Below, piece after piece: positions 36,230 to 44,386 of a stretch of 64,000 nt of DNA. The position numbers and the translations under genes are program-made. Every line of letters begins with the position of its first letter. Within the stretch, counting starts at the first letter, position 1. Source of the DNA: Vibrio ponticus (GTDB taxonomy: Bacteria; Pseudomonadota; Gammaproteobacteria; Enterobacterales; Vibrionaceae); NCBI RefSeq assembly GCF_009938225.1, contig NZ_AP019658.1:186001-250000 (forward strand). Reading direction: 5' to 3'. The notes below the pieces were generated by a model, which did not search any database, was not told where the DNA came from, and saw nothing but the letters and a program-made list of their open reading frames with translations.

Positions 36230-38347
36230 TTATGCACTTGCCGCTCTCACTTTGCCTTGCATTAGATTGCTTAGTACCTCGGCTTTTGGTCCATCAGCGA
36301 TCACCGCACCTTTCTCCATTACAATGATGCGATCAACCACATCCAGCATCGATGTTTTGTGTGTAATGAGGATAAGAGTCTCATTCTGCTTCAGTTGCGC
36401 CAGTTGTTGCTTGATGTGCATTTCTGAACGGTTATCCATTGCGCTAGTGGGTTCATCCATCAGCAAGACCGGAGGTCGCCCTAAAATGGCTCGTGCGATT
36501 GATACTGCCTGACGTTGTCCGCCTGAGAGTAATTGACCACCTTCACCAACTTGGCGTTCAAGACCTGCGGGATCTTGTTGGGTAAATACGGTGACGCCTG
36601 CTCGGTTGGCTGCATCCATCACATCGCGATCGTCAGCCAGAGGTCGACCCAAGGTTATATTGTCACGGATGGAGCCGTAGAACAGGTGGTAGTCCTGCGG
36701 AACACAGCCAATGTTACGTCGAATATCAATGTGATGCAGTTGATCGATGTCTGTATCATCGATGCGAACATGACCTTCAGTTGGCTTGTAGAGACCAAGA
36801 ACCAATCGCTCAAGCGTGGTTTTACCTGAACCGATACGCCCAATGATCGCCACTTTTTCTCCTGGATTAATGGTCAGGCTCAAATTGCGAATTGAAGCAA
36901 TGGGCGAGTCAGGGTAGTGGAATGTCACGTTATCCAACTCAATTTTGCCATGCACGATAGGGCGGTGAATATAACGCTTCCCTTCCTCTTGTTCATCCGG
37001 CATAGCCATCACTTGCTCAATAATTGTCATTGACGATTTAGCTTGGTTGTAGCGAGCGGAAAGAACGGATAACTGGACCATTGGACCAATCGCGCGCCCA
37101 CTTAGCATCGTTGCTGCAATAAGACCACCCATGGTGAGGTTGCCTTCGGCAATTAGGTAGACACCAAAGATGATCATACCAACGTTACATGACTGTTGTA
37201 CAAAGCCTGCGGTGTTTTGAATACTATCGGTAATACGGCGGCTCTTAATATTCCAGTTCGCCATGTGCGCCACCGCTTCTTCCCAACGGAACTGAAATTG
37301 GCTTTGTGCGCCGAACAATTTCACTGTTTCTAGTCCCGCTAAACTCTCAATTAAGTTGGCATATTTTTGCGACGCAAGGCGAGAGCCTTCTTCAATTGCT
37401 CGGCGCAGTGGACCTTGGATTAAAAGAGAGTAAATGATTAGGAACACTACACCCGCGATAGGTACGAATACTAAATGCCCCGCCATCAGCCAAATCAACA
37501 GTAAAAACAGGATGGCAAATGGGAGATCGATCAGTGAGCCAATCGTTGCAGAGGTAAAGAACTCGCGGATGGATTCAAACTCTTGTAGATGACGTGCAAA
37601 CGCCCCGACTGATGGTGGGCGTGACTCCATACGAATGCCAAGCACTTTGCTAAATAGCTTGGATGAAATCAAGATATCAGACTTTTTCCCTGCAACGTCA
37701 ATGAAGTAGCTGCGCATTAATTTGAGGATCAAGTCAAAAAGGAAAATAACAAAGATACCACTCGCCAAAACCCAGAGAGTCTCAAAAGCTAAGTTAGGCA
37801 CGACTTTGTCATAAACCAAGCGAGTAAACATTGGGGCGGCGATGGCGAATAAGTTGATCAGGATTGAGGCGATCAATACATCGCGGTAGATGCTGCGAGA
37901 TTGCCATAACGTACTCCAGAACCAGTGTCCCTCTTTGGTTTTGAGTACTTCTGGTGAACGTTCATCGTAGCGGAACTGCTTTTTAACTAAGAAGTAACGA
38001 CCCGTATAGAGTTGCTGCAACTCTTCTAGCGGAATTGATATTGGCACCAAACCCGATTCACCGGTGACAATTTCTGCTTCTTGCTGTTCGCCGTTAATGC
38101 TGTTCAATACACAGGCGTCGCCACCTTTGAGCAGCAGTACCACTGGCAGCACTAATTGGGATATTGAATTGAGCTCTGCACGGTTTTCTTTCGCGACCAA
38201 ACCTGCACGCTCCGCAGAACGTGGAAATAGGAAGGGCGTGAGTTTGCCCTCTGATAAAGGCAAACCGTTTATCAGCGCTTCTGGTGAATTCGCTAAGCCG
38301 TAGTAACGACTGACATAGATTAACGAATTTAATAGTGGATCTTGCAT
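36230..38347 (-). CDS. lapB: Type I secretion ABC transporter LapB
   Basis: A 705-residue inner-membrane exporter for large adhesins. The N-terminal 120 residues are a C39-like domain without the catalytic Cys (DPLLNSLIYVSRYYGL), as in transporters of RTX adhesins that bind but do not cleave cargo. Five or six helices follow (about 155-430), then the ATPase with Walker A GRIGSGKTT, signature LSGGQRQ and Walker B VLLMDEPTSAMD. Last gene of lapC-lapG-lapD-lapB. No adhesin gene lies next to it. Confidence 0.92.
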   Translation of the reverse strand: MQDPLLNSLIYVSRYYGLANSPEALINGLPLSEGKLTPFLFPRSAERAGLVAKENRAELNSISQLVLPVVLLLKGGDACVLNSINGEQQEAEIVTGESGLVPISIPLEELQQLYTGRYFLVKKQFRYDERSPEVLKTKEGHWFWSTLWQSRSIYRDVLIASILINLFAIAAPMFTRLVYDKVVPNLAFETLWVLASGIFVIFLFDLILKLMRSYFIDVAGKKSDILISSKLFSKVLGIRMESRPPSVGAFARHLQEFESIREFFTSATIGSLIDLPFAILFLLLIWLMAGHLVFVPIAGVVFLIIYSLLIQGPLRRAIEEGSRLASQKYANLIESLAGLETVKLFGAQSQFQFRWEEAVAHMANWNIKSRRITDSIQNTAGFVQQSCNVGMIIFGVYLIAEGNLTMGGLIAATMLSGRAIGPMVQLSVLSARYNQAKSSMTIIEQVMAMPDEQEEGKRYIHRPIVHGKIELDNVTFHYPDSPIASIRNLSLTINPGEKVAIIGRIGSGKTTLERLVLGLYKPTEGHVRIDDTDIDQLHHIDIRRNIGCVPQDYHLFYGSIRDNITLGRPLADDRDVMDAANRAGVTVFTQQDPAGLERQVGEGGQLLSGGQRQAVSIARAILGRPPVLLMDEPTSAMDNRSEMHIKQQLAQLKQNETLILITHKTSMLDVVDRIIVMEKGAVIADGPKAEVLSNLMQGKVRAASA

Positions 38348-38367
38348 ACTCGCTGCCTTTTATAGTT

Positions 38368-40284
38368 CTACTTGTCGACAATGTAACCTTGGAAGACATC
38401 AATGAAGTGCTCAGATAAGAAATCGAGCTGTGCTTGTGTCTCAACCCTAGATGCAATCGTCTTGATACCTAAATTATGGGCGGTTCTCGAGATTGAGGTT
38501 AGCGTAAAGGCTTGTTTTTCATCTTCCAAGTGGTGTGTATAGAGATAATCGAGTTTGACGTAAGCAGGACGGAACTCATTAATGTAATCTAATGATTGGA
38601 AGTTTCGACCATAGTTGTCGACGCCAAAGTCTGCGCCTGCGGCGCGTACGGCATTACAGAATAACGCGGTATGGTGTGGCGAATTTACGAAACAGTTTTC
38701 GGGAATTTCAAAGTGAATCAGTTTCGTCAGATCTTTGTGACGGTTTAACTGTTGAGTTACCCAACGGATAAAGCTTGGTTGCGAAATGCTGTTTTGCGCA
38801 ATATTGATCGCAATAGGCGCGTCAAAGGCACTGCCATCTCTGCTCAGTCTTTGCAGAACTGACGAAATGACATACTCGTCAAAGATGTGGCTGGCATTGA
38901 GCTGTTCTAGTGCGAATAAATACTGGTTGGCGCCATAGCGTTGTTCACCATGTTCAATAGCGCTAAACATCTCATAGTGATAGGTCTTACCGTTGGTAGC
39001 GTTAGCTGGTTGAGTTCGAAAAGCAAACCAATCATTACTGATCGCTTCTTCAACCAGCAGTTTCCACTGTTGTTTGCCCATGAGTGTCGCGGAATTATCG
39101 CTCGTAATATAGCTGTAGGCTTGGTCTGGATTGGTTGTCGCGTCTGCTAGTGCGTTGTCTAGCAGGGTGAGTAGGTCTGAGGCAGAGGTGGTGCTAGAGT
39201 TGTGCACCACCCCAAGGGCTGCGTTAGCTTTTGCCATACCAGTTGGATCTGCGTTCAGGTCTTGCACACATGTGATCACGCTTTCGGCTAGCAGTTTAAG
39301 CTCACCTTCATCGGTATTTTGCAAGATAAATGCAAATTCGTCGGAAGAGATGCGCGCCATCGTTACGTCACTGCCGTTGAGCGCGACTTTTAGATGATCG
39401 GCGAGTTCACGTACCATTTTATCTCCTTCCTCGTAGCCTTTTTCGTCATAGAGGTCTTTGATAAAACGAGCTTCTAGCAGCGCGACGCCACCGTAGCCAC
39501 CTTCACTTAACCAACCATTGAGTTGGCTCATATAGTAAGCGCGGTTACCTAACGTTGATACCGGATCGATGTAGGCACGTTCTCGCAGTTGCTGAGCTTC
39601 TTTCGCTTGGGCTTTAAAGGACTCTTCAAGCTGCGCAGACATGCTGTTGATACCTTCCACAACGCTCAATAAATCGGTGGTTTTTGGCAGTGGCAACGGT
39701 TCGCCAAACTTGTTTTGCGCCACTTGCTTCATTTTGACAACAATACGATCAAGCGGATTGAGCGCACGCTTGAGTAAGAAAGAAATCGCCAGCAGTCCAA
39801 TCAATAACACGATACAAAAGGCGATAACCAAATCTTCAAATGCGAGCCAAAGTTGCTGGTAAGCACTACCAGGGTGACTGATGATTTCCACTTCGGCTAA
39901 CTGCATCCAACCACTTGTCACTACGCGGCTGTCATGGATAGGTTCAAATAGGTTGAGGGCGACAAACCAACTTGGTACATCGCTAGGTTTGACAGGATAA
40001 GAGCGGACAATCTCTTGATCACTGTCGAGGAAAGTTAGTCTAACTACCGAGTAGCTACTGCCATCAAAGAGCGCATTGATCACTGACTCCACTGCGACGG
40101 TGTCTTTCTCTTGCAGATAAGGGGCGAGAGCAAGACCCACGGTATTGATGGTGTTGTTAACCTCTGAGCGCTGTTGCTGTTCTAAGAAATTTCGTGTGGT
40201 ATTGATCTCTATCACCGACACTGAAATCAGCAGCAATATGATGACGGTAATCATCCCTGCGACAAGCTGTTTATGTAAAGTCAT
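38368..40284 (-). CDS. lapD: c-di-GMP receptor LapD (degenerate GGDEF-EAL)
   Basis: A 638-residue inner-membrane receptor. Two membrane helices (about 7-28 and 150-172) flank a periplasmic LapD/MoxY domain; a HAMP domain follows. The GGDEF motif is degenerate (RISSDEF) and the EAL motif is replaced by YEMF, so neither synthesis nor breakdown is expected, while the EAL pocket should bind c-di-GMP. When bound, LapD holds LapG at the periplasmic domain and the adhesin stays on the surface. It sits between lapG and lapB, six bases after lapG. Confidence 0.93.
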   Translation of the reverse strand: MTLHKQLVAGMITVIILLLISVSVIEINTTRNFLEQQQRSEVNNTINTVGLALAPYLQEKDTVAVESVINALFDGSSYSVVRLTFLDSDQEIVRSYPVKPSDVPSWFVALNLFEPIHDSRVVTSGWMQLAEVEIISHPGSAYQQLWLAFEDLVIAFCIVLLIGLLAISFLLKRALNPLDRIVVKMKQVAQNKFGEPLPLPKTTDLLSVVEGINSMSAQLEESFKAQAKEAQQLRERAYIDPVSTLGNRAYYMSQLNGWLSEGGYGGVALLEARFIKDLYDEKGYEEGDKMVRELADHLKVALNGSDVTMARISSDEFAFILQNTDEGELKLLAESVITCVQDLNADPTGMAKANAALGVVHNSSTTSASDLLTLLDNALADATTNPDQAYSYITSDNSATLMGKQQWKLLVEEAISNDWFAFRTQPANATNGKTYHYEMFSAIEHGEQRYGANQYLFALEQLNASHIFDEYVISSVLQRLSRDGSAFDAPIAINIAQNSISQPSFIRWVTQQLNRHKDLTKLIHFEIPENCFVNSPHHTALFCNAVRAAGADFGVDNYGRNFQSLDYINEFRPAYVKLDYLYTHHLEDEKQAFTLTSISRTAHNLGIKTIASRVETQAQLDFLSEHFIDVFQGYIVDK

Positions 40285-40289
40285 AGTGG

Positions 40290-40967
40290 CTACTCATCGT
40301 AATTGATTTTGGGTTTCCGTAATTGGAGTGATTTTTCGCGTGCGCGTAAATCATTCCATAAACTTAGCCGTGAAGATTTTCCGGCTAGTTGTCCGTTTTG
40401 TGACTTCATCAACCAAAGGTTGTTACCGTTGAAACTGTATATCGGTAGTAGATCACGGCGCTTGGTTGCCGTGGTGATCTCTGGGTTGATATTGTCGAGT
40501 ATCAGAGGTTCGGCACTCGGATGGGAGTAATACGCTAGAACCATGTGAAACTGATTTAAACTCAATGCTTTAACATATACTAGGCGTAACTTTTTGTCAG
40601 AGATGCCAAGCTCAAGCAGTGAGAAATATTTGGCAATAGTGAAATCTTCACAGTCGCCAGCATTACTGCCTAAAAATTCTAAAGGTGTCGCCCAGTAATC
40701 GTTTTTCCCCCACAACCTATCGTCATTGACGAAATTGAGCTGGTTGAAAAACTGATTAACACGCTCCAATTGTTCTCGTTCTGCAAGCCCTTGATAGACC
40801 CGCATTTCATTGCGCCAAGTAGTGACGCGCAGACCAGCACGATCACCGTAAATACGAGTTACTGTGTCGACTAAGCGCTGTTCCGATGTGTTGAGCGCCT
40901 GGGGTGCTGACGCGACCATCATGCACACTGCACTCACACACAACCTTTTTAACGTTTTGAATCTCAT
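40290..40967 (-). CDS. lapG: Periplasmic adhesin protease LapG
   Basis: A 225-residue cysteine protease of the bacterial transglutaminase-like family (C93) with a signal peptide ending at PQALN. The catalytic triad is Cys106 (NAGDCEDFTIAKY), His141 (NQFHMVLAYY) and Asp158 (LILDNI). The family cleaves the N-terminal di-alanine site of LapA-type adhesins to release the cell from a biofilm when c-di-GMP falls, and is calcium-dependent. ATG 40967 fits the signal peptide; the GTG at 40991 would add eight residues. Confidence 0.92.
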   Translation of the reverse strand: MRFKTLKRLCVSAVCMMVASAPQALNTSEQRLVDTVTRIYGDRAGLRVTTWRNEMRVYQGLAEREQLERVNQFFNQLNFVNDDRLWGKNDYWATPLEFLGSNAGDCEDFTIAKYFSLLELGISDKKLRLVYVKALSLNQFHMVLAYYSHPSAEPLILDNINPEITTATKRRDLLPIYSFNGNNLWLMKSQNGQLAGKSSRLSLWNDLRAREKSLQLRKPKINYDE

Positions 40968-41000
40968 CCTTACTTCAATGGGCACGAACACAAATGCTCT

Positions 41001-42392
41001 CTATTCTTTCAGTGCGTTGGTGCGAGCACTAAGAATTGGCTTGAGTAAATAGTCCATGACGGTACGTTTACCAGTGATGATATCGACGGTTGCTGTCATA
41101 CCAGGAATAATCGGTAGTGACTCATCTTTATTTAACGAGGTTTCGTTGGTGCGCACACGAACGAGATAGAAGCTGTTGCCCTCTTCATCGGTGGTGGTGT
41201 CGGCACTGATGTGTTCTAGCGTGCCTTCGAGACCACCGTATTTAGTAAAGTCATAGGCGCTGAATTTCACAATTGCTGCAAGCTCTGGGCGTAAAAACGC
41301 AATATCTTGCGGAGCAATTTTAGCCTCCACTAGCAAGGTATCTTCACTAGGGACAATTTCGACAATATCCATGCCCGGTTGAATCACCCCGCCAACCGTG
41401 TTGATGTTAAGCGTTTTGACTGTTCCGGTTACAGGAGAGACCACAACGGTACGGTTGACGCGGTCTTGCAAACCAACCGTCGATTCCGTCATTGCTGAGA
41501 GTCGGTCTTGCGCATCGTTGAGTTTTTCTTGTTGGGCTGAGCGGAATTTTTGCGCGGCGTCGATTCGGCTTAACATGGCTTCTTGAATTGCTGAACGTAG
41601 TACCGGTACTTTTAGTTCGCTCGAGGTCATTTCGCGGCGAGTATCGTTAACCTGACGTTGCAGTTTGAGTAGTTCAATCCGTGGCACAACACCTTCTTCG
41701 GCAAGAGGGCGGGTAATATCAAGCTCTTTGCGGGCAAAGCTATAGCTTTCACGTAGGTTACGAACTCGCGCTTGGATTTCAACTAAGTCCTGTTGTTTCT
41801 GTTTGACCTGTTGATCTATAAGGGAAATTTGGTTACGTAGTTCATTGAGGTCTTGGCGATATTCGGCTTTTTGTCGCGAGACCAGTCGGGGACGATCTTG
41901 CTGGAAATCTTCTGGGTAAAACAGTTTGTCGTAGGCGATTTCAACGCTCTTTTGCCAATCTTTATTGTTAAAGTCTTCGTTAATTTTTACGCTGGCAAGC
42001 GAGGCTGAAAGTTGGATAACGTTGGCGGTTAAGTTGGCAACTTGCTGTTCTCTTTCTCTAAAGTCTGAACGAAATCGCGTATCATCAATCAATAGTAGCT
42101 GTTGACCTTTCTCGACCAACTCACCCTCTTGCACCAAAATTTCTTTAACCAAGCCACCTTCAAGGTTTTGAATGACTTGTACTTGTGAGGAGGGAACGAC
42201 TTTACCTTGTCCGACGGTCACCTTGTCAATTTCTGCCCATGACGCCCAAGCAATCGCGATAATAAAGAACAGTAGCATCAACCACAGCATGATTCGTGCG
42301 CTGCTTGGTGTGTTTAAGAGCAGAGCTGCGGTTTTATCATCGACATAATCCAACTCATCTGAATTGAGACGGTTGTAACTACTTTTGCTCAT
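41001..42392 (-). CDS. lapC: Type I secretion membrane-fusion protein LapC (HlyD family)
   Basis: A 463-residue adaptor with one N-terminal membrane helix (about 32-50, IMLWLMLLFFIIAIAW) and a long periplasmic part: a lipoyl half near VQVIQNLEGGLVKEILVQEG, a coiled-coil hairpin of about 200 residues, and the second lipoyl half and beta-barrel near TVVVSPVTGTVKTLNI. It joins LapB to an outer-membrane TolC/LapE-type channel, not present here. First gene of the operon. Confidence 0.92.
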   Translation of the reverse strand: MSKSSYNRLNSDELDYVDDKTAALLLNTPSSARIMLWLMLLFFIIAIAWASWAEIDKVTVGQGKVVPSSQVQVIQNLEGGLVKEILVQEGELVEKGQQLLLIDDTRFRSDFREREQQVANLTANVIQLSASLASVKINEDFNNKDWQKSVEIAYDKLFYPEDFQQDRPRLVSRQKAEYRQDLNELRNQISLIDQQVKQKQQDLVEIQARVRNLRESYSFARKELDITRPLAEEGVVPRIELLKLQRQVNDTRREMTSSELKVPVLRSAIQEAMLSRIDAAQKFRSAQQEKLNDAQDRLSAMTESTVGLQDRVNRTVVVSPVTGTVKTLNINTVGGVIQPGMDIVEIVPSEDTLLVEAKIAPQDIAFLRPELAAIVKFSAYDFTKYGGLEGTLEHISADTTTDEEGNSFYLVRVRTNETSLNKDESLPIIPGMTATVDIITGKRTVMDYLLKPILSARTNALKE

Positions 42393-42704
42393 AAATAATC
42401 CCTAGCGTTAATGACATATATGATACCTAAGTCACTTTAATGAGTGCTCTATTTTGCCGTTGTGGTACAAAAATTGGCTTATAAGGTGTAGACCAAAAGT
42501 TCTAGCTAAATCCTCATATTGTTAGTTTACCAAATAATTGTTAATAAGTTGATATAAAAGAATAGCCTACATTGGGTACTTATCTTTCCTAAAGGGTGAT
42601 CCAGTTTTTATTTACTGACTTAAGTCTAGTTGCTTTGTGGGTAGTGCACTTGAGTTATCAATAATATGAGCGCACAATCACGCAAACAATGTTCAGGAGT
42701 GAAT
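42393..42704. other. Divergent intergenic region lapC / pdxH
   Basis: About 310 bases, AT-rich, holding the lap operon and pdxH promoters. I see no second gene or long repeat. The usual place for an adhesin gene next to lapC is empty. Confidence 0.5.
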
Positions 42705-43340
42705 ATGGAACTTGAAGATATTCGCCGTGAGTACACCAAAGGTGGTTTGCGTCGTAAAGATTTATTGAGTGACCCTATCGACCAGTTCAACTTTTGGTTG
42801 CAACAAGCGATTGATGCCAAGTTGACAGACCCTACTGCCATGACTGTGGCAACTGTTGATGAAACCGGTCAACCTTACCAACGTATCGTGCTACTTAAAC
42901 ACTGTGACCAAGACGGTTTTGTGTTCTATACCAACCTAGGTAGCCGAAAAGCCCAACACATCGAGCATAATGCTAAAGTGAGTTTACACTTCCCTTGGCA
43001 CAGCCTTGAACGTCAAGTGAATGTGATTGGTGTGGCGGAAAAACTGTCCGCAATGGAAAATATGAAATACTTTACTTCACGTCCGAAAGAGAGCCAGATT
43101 GCTGCACTTGCGAGTAAGCAAAGTAGTCGCATTTCGGCACGCGGTGTGCTTGAAGGAAAGTTTCTTGAACTAAAACAGAAGTTTGCCAACGGTGAAATTC
43201 CGGTGCCATCTTTCTGGGGCGGTTATCGAATTAGACCGACTAGTATTGAGTTTTGGCAAGGTGGTGAAAACCGTCTTCACGACCGTTTCTTGTACTCTCA
43301 AGAAGCGAATCAGTGGGACATTGATCGCCTCGCGCCATAA
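42705..43340 (+). CDS. pdxH: Pyridoxamine 5'-phosphate oxidase
   Basis: A 211-residue FMN enzyme that makes pyridoxal 5'-phosphate from pyridoxine- or pyridoxamine-phosphate. It starts [20 protein letters not shown], with the FMN-binding blocks [22 protein letters not shown] and the C-terminal signature [15 protein letters not shown]. Size agrees with E. coli PdxH. ATG 42705 has AGGAGT ahead; an in-frame ATG at 42666 is possible but adds an unconserved stretch. Confidence 0.95.
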   Translation: MELEDIRREYTKGGLRRKDLLSDPIDQFNFWLQQAIDAKLTDPTAMTVATVDETGQPYQRIVLLKHCDQDGFVFYTNLGSRKAQHIEHNAKVSLHFPWHSLERQVNVIGVAEKLSAMENMKYFTSRPKESQIAALASKQSSRISARGVLEGKFLELKQKFANGEIPVPSFWGGYRIRPTSIEFWQGGENRLHDRFLYSQEANQWDIDRLAP

Positions 43341-43344
43341 AAAA

Positions 43345-43372
43345 CAAAAAAACGCCTTCGGGCGTTTTTTGT
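43345..43372 (+). terminator. Bidirectional terminator between pdxH and the PAS-LuxR gene
   Basis: AACGCC-TTCG-GGCGTT with a stable C(UUCG)G tetraloop and A/T runs on both sides. Confidence 0.9.
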
Positions 43373-43376
43373 TTCT

Positions 43377-44075
43377 TTAATCGTCGCTATGTATCACGAC
43401 CGACAGTTGGGTCTTTAGCATGGTTTGCGGAATGTATGAACCGTAACCACGTTCGAGCGCTAGGTCGATCAGGTGCGCTTTGCTATGGGCGTTAAATTTG
43501 GTTCTTAGCCGCGCTACGTAACCTTCAAAGGTTTTGATTGAAATCCCCATCGCGTCAGCAATAAAGGTCGGTTTTTTGCCATAGAGCATCAGAAACAGCA
43601 CTTCTTGTTCTCGCGTGGTCAACTTTTCGCTACCTTGAGATGAGACTTCCCACTTTGCCCCTTTGAGATCGGATAGGATGCCTGTTGCGCGGCAGATCCA
43701 ATGTCCTACCTCTAAAATTGCCGTATCGGTCAGATCTTGACCAAAGAAGATTGTGCCTTGCACTTCTCCTTTCGCGTTGTACCAAGGTTTTTTACTGAAA
43801 ATATGCGCACGCCAACTGCCATCCGGATAGGGGTGAACGTCGAGGACTTTAATGGTTTTCTGAGTCTCGATCACCATTTGATCTTGCTGTTTAAAGTCTT
43901 GGGCGCAGTTTGCTGTTTGGCAAGGCATATCTCGGTCTGCGAGACCAACTAATTGTTGCGGATCTTGAAAGCCAACGAGTTGAGCATACGCAGTATTGGC
44001 ATAAACAAAGACAGAATCTAAATCTTTGCATCCCCAATAACCTGGAAGCTGGTTGACCAGCGAATCAAAACTCAT
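43377..44075 (-). CDS. PAS-domain LuxR-type transcription regulator
   Basis: A 232-residue regulator. Residues 8-125 are a PAS domain (YWGCKDLDSVFVYANTAYAQ and later GTIFFGQDLTD), and the C-terminal helix-turn-helix of the LuxR/FixJ kind is in LTTREQEVLFLMLYG to KTFEGYVARLRTKF. Cysteines at CQTANCAQ in the PAS domain may bind metal or sense redox. There is no receiver domain. I chose ATG 44075; the GTG at 44090 would be an alternative. Its target genes are unknown; the next minus-strand units are the candidate sRNA and the FGE/PEGA gene. Confidence 0.8.
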   Translation of the reverse strand: MSFDSLVNQLPGYWGCKDLDSVFVYANTAYAQLVGFQDPQQLVGLADRDMPCQTANCAQDFKQQDQMVIETQKTIKVLDVHPYPDGSWRAHIFSKKPWYNAKGEVQGTIFFGQDLTDTAILEVGHWICRATGILSDLKGAKWEVSSQGSEKLTTREQEVLFLMLYGKKPTFIADAMGISIKTFEGYVARLRTKFNAHSKAHLIDLALERGYGSYIPQTMLKTQLSVVIHSDD

Positions 44076-44152
44076 ATCCACTGATTTCACCTGTCTTTAT
44101 TGTTATGATACTGAATGAGCAAATGGTACGTCATTCTAAATGATGATGAAAT

Positions 44153-44300
44153 AAAAAAAGCCAGACATCTCACAATATCTGGCAAATACAAGAATAACTC
44201 TTGTCGACGTGTAGAAGAGGTTCTACGACTCAGCGAGGGTCAGCTGAGCAATAGACGTATCAACAATACGATTACTGATACGAAGCCAAGTGCCGTAAGC
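44153..44300 (-). ncRNA. Candidate small RNA gene with four stem-loops
   Basis: Between the PAS-LuxR gene and the FGE/PEGA gene the minus strand reads as four hairpins in 150 bases. They are CGTATCA/TGATACG (44256-44282), CTCAGC/GCTGAG (44229-44248, loop TGACCCTC on the minus strand), GTAGAA/TTCTAC (44211-44226, loop CCTC) and a terminator GCCAGA/TCTGGC (44160-44183) followed by seven T. The last is a terminator with no protein gene in front of it, since the next minus-strand gene ends at 44387 with its own hairpin. Two C-rich loops could pair with Shine-Dalgarno sequences. The 5' end is a guess from a weak TACATT -10 element near 44315. Confidence 0.5.
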
Positions 44301-44344
44301 CCTTGACTACGCGGCTAATGTATCTTCTGCACTGCTATCGAGAA

Positions 44345-44362
44345 AGGGGGGAAATCCCCCCT
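44345..44362 (-). terminator. G/C-rich hairpin after the FGE/PEGA gene
   Basis: AGGGGGG pairs with CCCCCCT around ATTT, followed on the minus strand by TTTCTC. Confidence 0.65.
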
Positions 44363-44386
44363 CCGATTTATAAATGTGATCTAGAG

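Noticed and set aside
38368..40284. LapD as an active diguanylate cyclase or phosphodiesterase
   Set aside because: GGDEF reads SSDEF and EAL is replaced by EMF, which fits a receptor without enzyme activity.
44115..44306. 63-codon plus-strand ORF between the PAS-LuxR and FGE/PEGA genes
   Set aside because: No ribosome site, no recognisable sequence, and it runs through the hairpins of the candidate sRNA on the other strand.
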